Shown here: in pieces, positions 1 through 13,600 of the stretch | How positions within the stretch are numbered: the stretch's first letter is position 1 | Layout: every line of letters starts with the position of its first letter | Assembly (NCBI GenBank): GCA_021234155.1 | Contig: JAJEKV010000767.1 | Span: 1-64,000 of the forward strand | Length of the DNA stretch: 64,000 nucleotides | Source of the DNA: Isoetes taiwanensis | Taxonomy: Eukaryota; Streptophyta; Lycopodiopsida; Isoetales; Isoetaceae | Direction: 5' to 3' | Position numbers and translations under genes: made by a program | Notes under the pieces: generated by a model | The model's input: the letters and a program-made list of their open reading frames with translations, nothing else | Database searches by the model: none | Told to the model about the DNA's origin: nothing

Positions 1-734
1 ACCTCTCCCATTTGAGATGGAACAATAGTATTGTTGTACTAAAAAAGGAATAAAGAGGTTTTTTTTTTTTTAATATGTTTTTTGTCATTAGTGAGTCTAT
101 ACAAATGGTTGTATGTATTTTATACTTATTACATTATTTGACATGATGGTTAATATCGTTACTCTGTTTAATGAACTCATTGAGGCGGTCTCCATCGATC
201 CATTAGTTCTAAGTTACGAGGCAAAGGGAAACCTATAAATCAGTGAATTTCAAGCCGGGCGCACCAATATGAAGATATTGCGTCACGATCAATATGAAGA
301 GGATGAAACTATTGTGAACGAACAGAAGCGAAGTCTTTTCTTGTGAGCCGATGCTTTCGATATGTTTTGCGCTCTTCAAAATTACGATATTGATTTAGAT
401 GATGTCGAGATGGTGGTGGAAGGATATGGTAGAAGATGTTGGATACCCCGCCGAGGTTGGTGCGTCTTGGCGATGACCCTATTGTTATCGGCGAAGCTTA
501 TGATTATTTTCTGCGTCTCGAACCTCTCGTTTGTCGGCGTGCACGCTAATTCTCAATCTCAAACCAAGTTCAAGTGGAGCAATGCAAGTGTCTACGCTCT
601 ATTGAGGGTGACATACTTATCAAGTCTTTCTATCTTACCACCATCTCCATCTTTTATCTTACCACTCTTAGATCTTGCGGGTTATTGCGAGAAGATCCTT
701 CGAGAGAAGAACAATATGCCCTAAAGCCGGATCT
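1..734. other. Unassigned left flank
   Basis: No domain is recognised here. Short open frames exist, the longest at 362-724 (+), but none has a supporting motif. The stretch lies directly upstream of the TNP2 remnant at 735 and may be the 5' part of the same transposon gene. A poly-T run sits at 61-72. I see no transposon terminus here. Confidence 0.3.
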
Positions 735-3560
735 CAAGTTAAGAAAATGATTCAGCGACCAGGCCTTGGTTATAAAGTCATACATGCATGTCCAAATGAT
801 TGTATGATCTTCTATCCCCTAGCAGAGCATGAGAAGTCCACTCATTGTCATTATGTAATGAGCAGAATACGAGGGAATGACCTAAAAAAAAGCGGTACCT
901 AGAAGGTTATTGACACTTTCCAATAATCCCAAGGTATATGCATCACCACTTCTTACAAATAGTTGTAAATTCACTTATTTTCGGTACTTATATGTTGCCT
1001 ATAATTTATTCTATAGGTTAAAGTTGATGTTAGTTGCAAGACATTGGCTAGCCTAATGGACTTCCGCGGCTACACATGCATCTAGTGATGATGTGATCGC
1101 GAGTCCGGCGGCAGTCGCGACTTGGAAGCATGTCGATGCGACATGGCGACTTTGGAAAGAACCGCGTAGCGTGCGTTTGGGCTGGCCACCCGATGGCGTA
1201 AACCCATATGGTACACAATCATTTTTGCATGGTCTACATGGCCGGTGATGATAGTGAACTACAACATACCCCATGGTTGTTGATGAAGAGTGGGCACATT
1301 ATGATGACTTTATTGATACACGGGAAGAAAAAACCAAGTAATTTAGATGTGTACCTAAGAATAATTGTGGATGAGTTACTCCCTTTGTGGAACACGGTAT
1401 TCAGGGTCTCGATGCCCATAAAAATGGCGTTTTAATCTTAGAGGTATACTATTGTGGACTATGCATGACTTTCTGGGTTTTTAGAGTGTTACGGGTTTAA
1501 GACATCGGGGCACTTCCCTTGCATGATATGTGGGGAAAAGTTGCAGCACCGTCCTCTAAGCATCGAAGAAAGTAGTATCTGAGGGTTTTAGGAAGTATTT
1601 GCAGCTCCGCACCCCTTGAAGCGGCGTGCACAATTCGGTGGCTTGTAGACTATCTGAGAACCACCAAGCGGAATTACCATACGAGAATGGGGTGGCGTTG
1701 GGATAAGAAGGAAGGGGGAAAATCCAAAGGAAATCCGTGGGGGGCACTGCGGTGAGGAGGTCGTGGCCGACCTGGGCGGTGAGGATGAGGAATTATCTGA
1801 TGGTGGCGAGGAAGCGTGAGGAGGAGGAAGTCTTTCTTGCCAATATGAAAAGGAAGTCATTTTTTATAGACTACCATATTGGACCGACCTATTGATTCAA
1901 CACCTTTTAGACCCGATGCATATCTTCAAGAGCGTGGGAAACTCTTTATGGAAGCATGTATTTGGTCAAAAAGACACAACAAATGCGGGATGGACCTTAA
2001 GGTAAGTAATACAAAGAAAGAGGCATGGATCCAGGGTGAAGGGCAACCACTTCCTCAGGCAAAATGGGTTATTGCTAGGGCTGACCATCGAGCTATTTAT
2101 GATGATTTAAGGGCCCTTAGAACACCAGCTGGTTACATGCAATCATTGCGAACCGCATTCACAAGTAGTGGGGGGAATTTGGTTTAAAGTCCCATGGTGG
2201 CATAAGTTCTTGCATGTAAGCAATTGAAGTCCACATATATATGCACTACTATAAAATGTAACCCATAACTTATATTTGGTGTTTGGATCATGCAGTTCTT
2301 CATGCCCACGACCTTTAGGGGAGTTTTAGACAAAGGGACCATTGGAGGCAATAAGTGCCCTATCAAAGGTCATAAGGTTGTTACCCATGTTGATTTAGTG
2401 GTCCCAGTCTATTTTATTTGTGGCTAAGTTTTTTGTTTTGGACCTCATAGGTGGATGTGTAAAAAACTATCTTAGAAAAGCGAAATTGAAGAGATGAAAG
2501 TGAAAATGGAGAGGCATGTTGCTTGTTGGAGAAGGAGTTTCCCTCTGAGCTTTCTTGTGATCAAACCCATCTTTTGGTACATCTTATTGAGGAAGTGGAG
2601 CTCATGAGGCTGTACATGCCGGATGGATGTTTTTCTTGGAAAGGTTTATGAAGGTATTGAAGGATATGGTGCGTCAAAAAACGCGTCACGAAGGTAGTAT
2701 GTGAGAGGGATGGCTTGCGAAAGAGTCACTTTTCTATATAATGAGAATATATTTCCGCCGTACATCGGATGCACCTAAACATGGAGTGATGAAGGGGCGA
2801 AGATTGTGGGGGTAGTGGCGGAAGGCAATGGTATCTGAGAAGTCATTTCCGCTGATATGATCATTAAGGTTAATCAATTTCTTCTTTACAATTCGGCACC
2901 AATGGCAAAATGGATTGCTTTCGTTATGAGAGCATAAAGGAAGAAATGGAAAGAAGAGGCATGAATGGAGGCGACATAATGAAGGCGAGCCCCGTACCAC
3001 GATGGATATGAACCCTTTAGGACAAGATGGAAAGAGAATGGGTACTACTGGGCTTTGGCCGATGCATATCACAAGGGGAGTATATTACGACTACGGAATG
3101 GGCATACGCACAAGGTGTCATGAAAAAGGTAGTTGCAACAAATTATGTTGATGTGAAATCGAGTATTTTCTTTTGATGTTATTGTATCTATTGACATTAA
3201 TGGTGCTTTTGGCCGGTATATATCTTACTCCCTCGATATGGTGGCATGGGACCCACTATCGTGTGAGTTCTCTTGACATACGGGGAAGACTTGTGGCTGC
3301 GGAGTCATGGCATCATTCACGATGGAGTTTCAATCAAGTGTTGCCGTCGTGTCGTCGGGAAGCCCACGTGATTGGGTGGGAGGTTAAAGACTATAATGGA
3401 GGTGGATGTTGGTGGCAATTTTAAGACCTTCATATTCGATGTCGATTGGTTTGACCTTCAATTAAGGGGGCGGGCCTACGGTAAAGTATGATAGAACAAG
3501 TGGCTTTTTTATTTGTCAACTCTAGCAAGATGTACCTGGTAGTGAGGCGGCTTGTCCTTC
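735..3560 (+). pseudogene. CACTA (En/Spm) TNP2-type transposase remnant
   Basis: Decayed transposase of the plant CACTA superfamily, the enzyme that would cut and move the element by binding its terminal inverted repeats. Family landmarks appear in the usual order but in changing frames. LGYKVIHACPNDC lies at about 750-820, RLGWPPDGVNPYG at about 1175-1215, and PWLLMKSGHIMMTLLIHG at about 1270-1330 followed by a DVYLRIIVDELLPLW segment. A CGEKLQHRPL cysteine site is near 1535, and LLDPMHIFKSVGNSLWKHVFG near 1900-1965. A KVLKDMVRQKTRHEGSM-like stretch near 2650-2700 matches the DUF4218 region. A FKTFIFDVDWFD segment near 3420-3460 matches DUF4216. At least ten frameshifts or stops separate these blocks, so no intact protein is possible as written; some breaks may be base-calling faults. 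The family is certain enough; exon limits are not. Confidence 0.8.
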
Positions 3561-4616
3561 GGACAAGCGTGAGCAGGTACACACATACACATATCCACTT
3601 CAAAATTTAGACCATCAATATCAATCTCACGTCCGACTTCTTTGACCCAGATTTTTTTCTTTTCTGCGTCGACAAGACCCAACATGGTGGTTTATCATAC
3701 AAACTACAGGGGCCCAATATTCAAGGTGTTGTGCTAGAGGAGTCAATAGCGTCGAAGAGCCCTACGGCGGATCAAGGCATTCAAACTCTCGGGAAAAGCG
3801 AGCATCAAGAGGTTGGACCACCGGCTCTCATGCGGCATCTTACACGAGCAATTCCACGAAATCTGAGATGTGCCGGGCATTTTAATACAAATGTTGGCAA
3901 TGCTAACAATGGCGACTCTAGTTAGCACCTAGGAGGCGATCATTAAATTCTATATGTCAAATATTATGCACATCCTCGGTGCAATCCTTACGATAGGCTA
4001 TGTCTATTGGTCTTAGGTGTGCAATAAAAACCCATTCAATTCAATTCTTTTTTTCCCCCTCCCCCTTTTGGTATACATTATATCGGAGGAATAAAAGCGC
4101 GAGTTTGGAACATGGGCTCAAAGAAGCCACATAGGCTCAAGCATTGCCTCTAGACTAGAACATGCAAAGAGTCTTCAATGGTATCTTAGTTACTTAGATT
4201 TTCTCTAACCTTAAACCCGGTGCCACCACCAAGTTAACACGATCATTGCTTAATTTGATGCTATCCACTAGCTTTACGTTGTGGATCTTTGCTCTACCTT
4301 TCAAGCGGATAATAATAATGGTATTTTGTAGGGTGAACAAGTCCAAATACATAGAGTGAAGCATGAGGAGCCTATAGGCGTTGAGCGTGTGGCGTTGCAT
4401 TTCCCTTAGGGTCGAACATGCTACCTAGGTTCAAACAAGCCTCTTAGGCTCAAGCATTGTCTAGGCTCAAACATGCCCGATTATCAAACATGTACACAAC
4501 AAAAATAAAAATAGTTAAACGGCGTCGCTATAACCAAATACGTCGCATGCGGCGTATTGGCGTCGCATCACGACATTACGGCAATGACGTTTAAAACTCA
4601 TTTCTTAGTTGGGTGA
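3561..4616. other. Unassigned spacer between TNP2 remnant and satellite array
   Basis: No gene recognised. It contains a T/C-rich stretch near 4045-4065 and a GC-rich block at 4513-4600 built from GTCGC and GCGGCG motifs. That block resembles the CG-rich subterminal DNA near the CACTA terminus at 26.1-26.6 kb. Confidence 0.4.
4513..4600 (+). repeat. GTCGC-rich block at left edge of satellite array
   Basis: Reads GGCGTCGCTATAACCAAATA followed by CGTCGCATGCGGCG motifs. A nearly identical sequence in the same orientation occurs at 19,221-19,300, so the two blocks bracket the 1.1-kb satellite array as a short direct repeat. The motif GGCGTCGCTA also occurs beside the CACTA-like terminus at 26,620-26,630. 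This suggests subterminal CACTA DNA into which the array expanded, but it could be an independent repeat. Confidence 0.55.
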
Positions 4617-7600
4617 ACATGGGTGGTCTTACAGTCCGCGAGAACTTGGTCCCGAGGGGGCAAGTCGGCGTTACGAGTCCATTGGCGAGCCAAATCGCGA
4701 CTCAGGAGGGAGGGAGGCCCGTCCGTCCCGGGGCCTTGGGGAGAGGAATTCCGGGGCAAGCGACTTAGGGGGGATTTTAGGGTCCGTGCTCGGCGTCAAC
4801 ACCCCCACTCCCCGTCAAGTCACGGCGCAAGGTCCCTTTGAATCGACAAGGAGAGGGCCTCAAAGCGTAAACCATGTGGGTTTGCCGGGTTCTAGAAGGG
4901 TTTGCGTTTTGGGGGCGAGACTTGATCTGTTGCACTTGGGACTGGAAGGCTGCGTAGAGAATCTGAACAAGAGGCGGCGGAGGCGGAGTTTGGGCCTGTC
5001 CTCCTCCCGATGTGGCAAGTAGAAGGGCTTTTTTGCGATGGCAAGACATTCATAAATTATAATTAATGCATTATGCGAAAATAAATTCTGATTTTTGCCG
5101 GCTGGAATCCTAATCCATTTCGGCCACAGCCCAATTTTTGAAATTTTAGGAGAAGGTCTAGGTCAAAGGGTTAGCATTAGAGCGGTGAGGGGCAGCTGGG
5201 TTGGAGGGAACAGCAGAGGTGGCACCCTTCCCCAAGTCAAGCGAGGCCGGGACCTTGCGGGGATCCCTCACAAGAGGGGAGAGTCCAGGACCCCAAGAGG
5301 CGGGATCAAAAAGTTCGAGGCAGACCCTTCTGGCGGCGCTCCCAGGGGGGCTCCTGCGCTAATGACCACCCTCCGGGCCCGGTTCCCCTATCCGGCCGTT
5401 GGATCCTCCGTTCGGGGGGCCCCTCTTGGGGAAGGCCCAAAAGATTCAGGTCGGTCAGGAGAACTTGTCAAGCAGGCGTCTGAGGTCGACCTTGTAGAAA
5501 CCATGATGTCTTGTCGTTCGAGGGCAGGGAGGCTCGGAATGGCAAATCGACCACGCCAAATCGTCAGGAATGGCGAAATTACCCTAGGGAGCAAGTTACA
5601 AGGTCGGTTTTGCAAAAAAGAAACACTCGCCCTCCCGGCGGTATCAGCATCCACATCCTAGGCCAATTGACTACGAGTGTGATGGAAGTGAGCTACTTTG
5701 GCTTCTTGGAGGTCGGGTGGTCTTAAGCCCGCGGAACTTGGTCCCGAGAACAGCGTCGGCGTTCGAGTCCATTGGCGAGAGTCAAATCTTGATTCCAGGA
5801 GAGGGGTCGCCCGTCAGGTCCCAGGGGCCTTGGGGAGAGGAAGTCGGGGCAAAGCGGCTTCGGGGGATTTTTAGGGTCCGTGCTCTGGCGTCAACACCCC
5901 CACTCCCACGTCAAGTCACGGCGCAAGGTCCCGCCCGAATCGACAAGGAGGGCCTCAAAGCGTAAACCACTGTGGGTTGCGGGTTCTAGAAGGGTTTGCG
6001 TTTTGGGGGCGAGACTTGAGTCTGTGCACTTGGGACGGCGAGAGGCAGCTGCAACCCGAGAATACGAACAAGGGGAACTGGCGGGCGGAGTTTGGGCCTG
6101 TCCTCCTCCCGATGTGGCAAGTAGAAGTCGGGGGCGCTTTTGCGATGGCAAGACATTCATAAATTCGCAATTAATGCATTTATGCGAAAATAAATTCTGA
6201 TTTTTTGCCAGCTGGAATCTAATCCATTTCCGGCCACACAGCCCAATTTTTGAAATTTTTAGGAGAAGGTCTAGGTCAAAGGGTTAGCATTAGAGCGGTC
6301 GGGGCAGCGGTTGCGGGAACAGCAGAGCTGGCACCCTTCCCCAAGTCAAGCGAGGCGGGACCTTGCGGGGATCCCTCACAAGAGGGGAGAGTCCAGGACC
6401 CCAAGAGGCGGGATCCAAAAAAGTTCGAGGCAGCCCTTCTGGCGGCTCCCGTGCTGCGCTAATGACCACCCTCCGGAGCCCGGTTCCCCTATCCGGCCGT
6501 TGGATCCCTCCGTTCGGGGGCCCCTCTTGGGGAAGGCCCAAAGATTCAGTCGGTCAGGGAGAACTTGTCAAACCCGGGGAAGGCGTCTGAGGTCGGCCTT
6601 GTAGAAACCCATGTGTCTTGTCGTTGGGACACGGGGGAGGCTCGGAATGGCAAATCGACCCTGCCAAATCGTCAGGAATGGCGAAATTACCCTAGGGAGC
6701 AAGTTACAAGGTCGGTTTTGCAAAAGAAAAAAACACTCCGCCCTCCCACGGCGGTATCGCATCCACATCCCTAGGCCAATTGACTACGAGTGTGATGGAA
6801 GTGAGCTACTTTGGCTTCTTGGAGGTCGGGGTGGTCTTCGGCCCGCGGAACTTGGTCCCGAGGGGCAGCGTCGGCGTTGAGTCCATTGGCGAGAGTCAAA
6901 TCGCGATTCAGGAGAGGGAGGTGGCCCGTCAGGTCCCAGGGCCTTGGGGAGAGGAAGGGCAAACAGCGGCTTCGGGGGGATTTTAGGGTCCGTGCTCTGG
7001 CGTCAACACCCCCTCTCCACGTCAAGTCCGGCGCAAGGTCCTTTTGAATCGACAAGGAGAGGGCCTCCAAAAGCGTAAACCACGTGGGTTGCGAGGTTCT
7101 AGAAGGGTTTGCGTTTTGGGGGCGAGACTGAGTCTGTTTGCACTTGGGACTGGCGAGAAGGCTGCAGCCCGAGAATGCTGAGGAACAAGGGCTGGCGGGG
7201 CGGAGTTTGGGCCTGTCCTCCCCGATGTGGCAAGTAGAAGTCGAGGAAGCTTTTTGCGGTGGCAAGACATTCATAAATTCATAATTAATGCATTTATGCG
7301 AAAATAAATTCTGATTTTTGCCATTTGGAATCCTAATCCATTTCCGGCCTGACCCAATTTTGAAATTTTGAGGAGAAGGTCTAGGTCAAAGGGTTAGCAT
7401 TAGAGCGGTCGGGGCAGCGGGTTGCGGGGCAGCCGAGCTGGCACCCTTCCCCAAGTCAAGCGAGGCGGGACCTTGCGGGGATCCCTCACAAGAGGGGAGA
7501 GTCCAGGACCCCAAGGCGGGATCAAAAAGTTTCGAGGCAGCCCTTCTGGGCGGCTCCCATTTGGCTGCGCTAATGACCACCCTCTCGGGCCGGTTCCCCT

Positions 7601-10600
7601 ATCCGGCCAGTTGGATCCTCCGTTCGGGGGCCCCTCTTGGGGAAGGCCCAAAAGATTCAGATCGGTCAGGAGAACTTGTCAAACCATGGATGGCGTCTGA
7701 GGTCGGCCTTGTAGAAACCGCATGGTGTCTTGTCGTTCGAGACGCAGGAGGCTCAGGAATGGCAAATCGACCCTGCCAAATCGTCGGAATGGCGAAATTA
7801 CCCTAGGGAGCAAGTTACAAGGTCGGTTTTGCAAAGAAAAAACACTCCGCCCTCCCACGACGGTATCCAGCATCCACATCCCTAGGCCAATTGACTACGA
7901 GTGTGATGGAAGTGAGCTACTTTTGGCTTCTTGGAGGTCGGGTGGTCTGCAACCCGCGGAACTTGGTCCCAGGGCAGCGTCGGCGTTCGAGTCCATTGGC
8001 GAGTCAAATCGCGATTAGGAGAGGGAGGTCGCCCGTCGGAGTCCCGGGGGCAGGGGGAGAGAATTCGAGGGCAAGCGACTTAGGGGGGATTTTAGGGTCC
8101 GTTAACGGCGTCAACACCCCCACTCCCGTCAGAATCCGCGGCGCAAGGTCCCGCCGCGAATCGACAAGGAGAGGGCCTCAAAAGCGTAAACCACGTTGGG
8201 TTTGCGGGTTCTAGAAGGGTTTGCGTTTTGGGGGCGAGACTTTGGTACATTGCACTGGGGACGGGCGGCTGCAGCGAGAATGCACGAACAAGAGGAACCG
8301 GCGGGGCGGAGTTTGGGCCTGTCCTCCTCCCGATGTGGCAAAGTAGAAGTCGAGCTTTTGCGGTGGCAAGACATTCATAAATTCGCAATTAATGCATTGT
8401 GCGAAAATAAATTCTGATTTTTTGCCGCTGGAATCCTAATCCATTTCGGCACCACTGACCCAATTTTGAAATTTTTAGGAGAAGGTCTAGGTCAAAGGGT
8501 TAGCATTAGAGCGGTCGGGGCAGCGGGTTGCGCGGACAACCCGGCGGCACCCTTCCCCAAGTCAAGCGAGGCGGGACCTTGCGGGGATCCCTCACAGAGA
8601 GGGGAGAGTCCAGGACCCCAAGAGGCGGGATCAAAAAGTTCCGAGGCACCCCTTCTGGCGGCTCCCAGGGGGCTGCGCTAATGACCACCCTCGGGGGCCG
8701 GTTCCCCTATCCGGCCGTTGGATCCTCCGTTCGGGGGCCCCTCTTGGGAAGGCCCAAAAGATTCAGATCGGTCAGGAGAACTTGTCAAACCATGAGGGCG
8801 TCTGAGGATTGACCTTGTAGAAACCGCGGTGTCTTGTCGTTCGGGCACGCAGGGAGGCTCGGAATGGCAAATCGACCTGCCAAATCGTCAGGAATGGCGA
8901 AATTACCCTAGGGAGCAAGTTACAAGGTCGGTTTTGCAAAAAAAAAAACACTCCGCCCTCCCACGGCCGGTATCCGCATCCACATCCTAGGCCAATTGAC
9001 TACGAGTGTGATGGAAGTGAGCTACTTTGGCTTCTTGGAGGTCGGGTGGTCTTCAGCCCGCGGAACTTGGTCCCCGGGGCAGCGTCGGCGTTACGAGTCC
9101 ATTGGCGAGGAGTCAAATCGCGATTGGGAGAGGGAGGCCCGTCCGTCCGTCCCAGGGGCCTTGGGGGAGAGAAGTGGAGACAGCGACTTAGGGGGATTTT
9201 AGGGTCCCGTGCTCTGGCGTCAACACCCCCACTCCCACGTCAAGTCCGGCGCCAAAGGTCCCGGCCGAATCGACAAGGAGAGGGCCTCCAAAGCGTAAAC
9301 CACGTGGGTTGCGGGTTCTAGAAAGGGTTTGCGTTTTGGGGGCGAGACTTGAGTACATTGCACTGGGACTGGCCGAAAAGGCTGTCCGTGCGGTAGAGAA
9401 TCTGAACAAGAGGCCCGGCGGGCGGAGTTTGGGCCTGTCCTCCTCCCGATGTGGCAAGTAGAAGTCGGGGCTTTTGCGGTGGCAAGACATTCATAAATTC
9501 GCAATTAATGCATTATGCGAAAATAAATTCTGATTTTTTGCCGGCTGGAATCTAATCCATTTCGGCACCACGACCCAATTTTTAAATTTTTAGGAGAAGG
9601 TCTAGGTCAAAGGGTTAGCATTAGAGCGGTCGGGGCGGCGGTTTGCGGGAACAGCAGGTGGCACCCTTCCCCAAGTCAAGCGAGGCGGGGACCTTGCGGG
9701 GATCCCTCACAAGAGGGGAGAGTCCGGGATATAAGGCGGGGATCAAAAAAGTTCCGAGGCAGCCCTTCTGGCGCTCCCTAGGCTGCGCTAATGACCACCC
9801 TCCGGGCCGGTTCCCCTATCCGGCCGTTGGATCCCCTCCGTTCGGGGGGCCCCTCTTGGGAAGGCCCAAAAGATTCAGATCGGTCAGGAGAACTTGTCAA
9901 AAGCAGGCGTCTGAGGTCGGCCTTGTAGAAACATGAGTGTCTTGTCGTTCGAGACGCAGGAGGCTCGGGAATGGCAAATCGACCCTGCCAAATCGTCAGG
10001 AATGGCGAAATTACCCTAGGGAGCAAGTTACAAGGTCGGTTTTGCAAAAGAAAAAAACACTCCGCCCTCCACGGCCGGTATCGCATCCACATCCTAGGCC
10101 AATTGACTCGAGTGTGATGGAAGTGAGCTACTTTGGCTTCTTGGAGGTGGGGTGGTCTTCAGACCCGGAACTTGGTCCCAGGGGGCAGCGTCGGCGTTCT
10201 GAGTCCATTGGCGAGGAGTCAAATCCCGATTAGGAGAGGGAGGTCGCCCGTCCGGTCCCAGGGGGCAGGAGAGGAAGCCGGGAAGCGGCTTAGGGGGGAT
10301 TTTAGGGTCCGTGCTCGGCGTCAACACCCCCACTCCCACGTCAAATCCGCAGCAAGGTCCCTTTGAATCGACAAGGAGAGGGCCTCAAAGCGTAAACCCT
10401 GTGGGTTGCGGGTTCTAGAAGGGTTTGCGTTTTGGGGGCGAGACTGCAGTGTTGCACTGGGACTGGCGAGGCTGCGGTAGAGAATCTGGAACAGGGAGGC
10501 GGCGGGGCGGAGTTTGGGCTGTCCTCCTCCCGATGTGGCAAGTAGAAGTCGAGGCTTTTGCGGTGGCAAGACATTCATAAATTAGCAATTAATGCATTAT

Positions 10601-13600
10601 GCGAAAATAAATTCTGATTTTTTGCCGCTGGAATCCTAATCCATTTCGGCCTACTGACCCAATTTTCTAAATTTTAGGAGAAGGTCTAGGTCAAAGGGTT
10701 AGCATTAGAGCGGTCGGGGCAGCCCGTTTCGGGAACAGCAGCAGTGGCACCCTTCCCAAGTCAAGCGAGGCGGGGACCTTGCGGGGATCCCTCACAAGAG
10801 GGGAGAGTCAGGACCCCAAAGGCGGGATCAAAAAAAGTTCGAGGCAGCCCTTCTGGCGGGCTCCCAGGGGGCTGCGCTAATGACCACCCTCCCGGGCCGG
10901 TTCCCCTATCCGGCCCGTTGGATCCTCCGTTCGGGGGGCCCCTCTTGGGAAGGCCCAAAAGATTCAATCGGTCAGGAGAACTTGTCAAACCCAGCAGGCG
11001 TCACGAGTCGACCTTGTAGAAACCCATTGTGTCTTGTCGTTCGGGACGCAGGGAGGCTCGGAATGGCAAATCGACCCTGCCAAATCGTCAGGAATGGCGA
11101 GAAATTACCCTAGGGAGCAAGTTACAAGGTGGGTTTTGCAAAGAAAAGAAACACTCACGCCCTCCACGCCGGTATCGCATCCACATCCTAGGCCAATTGA
11201 CTACGAGTGTGATGGAAGTGAGCTACTTTGGCTTCTTGGAGGTCGGGTGGTCTTCTGGCCCGCGGAACTTGGTCCCCGGGAACAATGTCGGCGTTCGAGT
11301 CCATTGGCGAGAGTCAAATCGCGATTCCAGGAGAGGGAGGTGCCCGTCCGTCCCGGGGCCTTGGGGAGAGAAATTGGGGCAGCGACTTAGGGGATTTTTA
11401 GGGTCCGTGCTCTGGCGTCAACACCCCACTCCCACGTCAAGTCCGGCGCAAGGTCAGCCCGAATCGACAAGGAGAGGGCCTCCAAAAGCGTAAACCACAG
11501 TGGGTTGCGAGGGTTCTAGAAGGGTTTGCGTTTTGGGGGCGAGACTTGTGCGTTGCACTTGGGACTGGGCAGAAAGCTGCAGCCGAGAATCTGGAACAGG
11601 GGAGGCCCGGCGGGCGGAGTTTGGGCCTGTCCTCCTCCCGATGTGGCAAGTAGAAGTCGGAGCTTTTGCGATGGCAAGACATTCATAAATTGCAATTAAT
11701 GCATTGTCGAAAATAAATTCTGATTTTTTACCCATTTGGAATCTAATCCATTTCGGCCTGACCCAATTTTTGAAATTTTTAGGAGAAGGTCTAGGTCAAA
11801 GGGTTAGCATTAGAGCGGTCGGGGCAGCCCGTTGCGCGGGAACAGCAGAGGCTGGCACCCTTCCCAAGTCAAGCGAGGCGGGGACCTTGCGGGGATCCCT
11901 CACAAGAGGGGAGAGTCCAGGACCCAAGAGGCGGGATCAAAAAGTTCGAGGCAGCCCTTCTGGCGGGAAGATAAATGGGCTGCAGCTAATGACCACCCTC
12001 CGGGGGCGGTTCCCCTATCCGGCCAGTTGGATCCTCGGATTCGGGGGGCCCCTCTTGGGAAGGCCCAAAAGATTCAGGTCGGTCAGGAGAACTTGTCAAA
12101 CCATGGAGGCGTCACGAGTCGGCCTTGTAGAAACCGGTGTCTTGTCGTTCGAGACGCAGGGAGGCTCGGAATGGCAAATCGACCCTGCCAAATCGTCAGG
12201 AATGGCGAAATTACCCTAGGGAGCAAGTTACAAGGTCGGTTTTGCAAAAAAAAAACACTCCGCCCTCGGCCGGTATCCGCATCCACATCCTAGGCCAATT
12301 GACTACGAGTGTGATGGAAGTGAGCTACTTTGGGGCTTCTTGGAGGTCGGGTGGTCTTCGGCCCGCGGAACTTGGTCCCGAGGGCAGCGTCGGCGTTACG
12401 AGTCCATTGGCGAGAGTCAAATCGCGATTGGGAGAGGGGAGGTCGCCCGTCAGTCCCGGGGCCAGGGGGAGAGAATTCGGGGCAAAAGCGACTTAGGGGG
12501 GATTTTAGGGTCCGTGCTGCGGCGTCAACACCCCCACTCCCGTCAAGTCCGGCGCAAGGTCCCTTGAATCGACAAGGAGGGCCTCCAAAAGCGTAAACCA
12601 CGTGGGTTGCGAGGTTCTAGAAGGGTTTGCGTTTTGGGGGCGAGACTTGGTCTGTTGCACTTGGGACTGGCCGAGAAGGCTGCTGGCCAGAGAATACGAA
12701 CAAAGGAGGCGGCCGGGCGGAGTTTGGGCCTGTCCTCCTCCCGATGTGGCAAAGTAGAAGTCGGAGCTTTTGCGGTGGCAAGACATTCATAAATTAGCAA
12801 TTAATGCATTTATGCGAAAATAAATTCTGATTTTTGCCGGCTGGAATCTAATCCATTTCGGCACACAGCCCAATTTTGAAAATTTTAGGAGAAGGTCTAG
12901 GTCAAAGGGTTAGCATTAGAGCGGTGGGGCAGCGGGTTGGGGCAACAGCAGGTGGCACCCTTCCCCAAGTCAAGCGAGGCGGGGACCTTGCGGGGGATCC
13001 CTCACAAGAGGGGAGAGTCCAGGACCCCAAGAGGCGGGATCAAAAAAGTTCAGGCAGCCCTTCTGGCGGCTCCCGCTGCGAATGCCAACCACCCTCGGGG
13101 CCGGTTCCCCTATCCGGCCAGTTGGATCCTGGATTCGGGGGCCCCTCTTGGGAAGGCCCAAAAGATTCCGGATCGGTCAGGAGAACTTGTCAAACCCCAT
13201 GAGGCGTCGAGGTCGACCTTGTAGAAACATGGATGTCTTGTCGTTCGGACGCGGGAGGCTCGGAATGGCAAATCGACCTGCCAAATCGTCAGGAATGGCG
13301 AAATTACCCTAGGGGAGCAAGTTACAAGGTCGGTTTTGCAAAAAAAAACACTCCGCCCTCCCACGGCCGGTATCCGCATCCACATCCTAGGCCAATTGAC
13401 TCACGAGTGTGATGGAAGTGAGCTACTTTGGCTTCTTGGAGGTGGGGTGGTCTTACGGCCCGCGGAACTTGGTCCCCGAGGGCAGCGTCGGCGTTACGAG
13501 TCCATTGGCGAGTCAAATCGTGATTCAGGAGAGGGAGGTCGCCCGTCAGTCCCCCAGGGCCTTGGGGAGAGAAATTCGGGGCAAGCGGCTTCGGGGGATT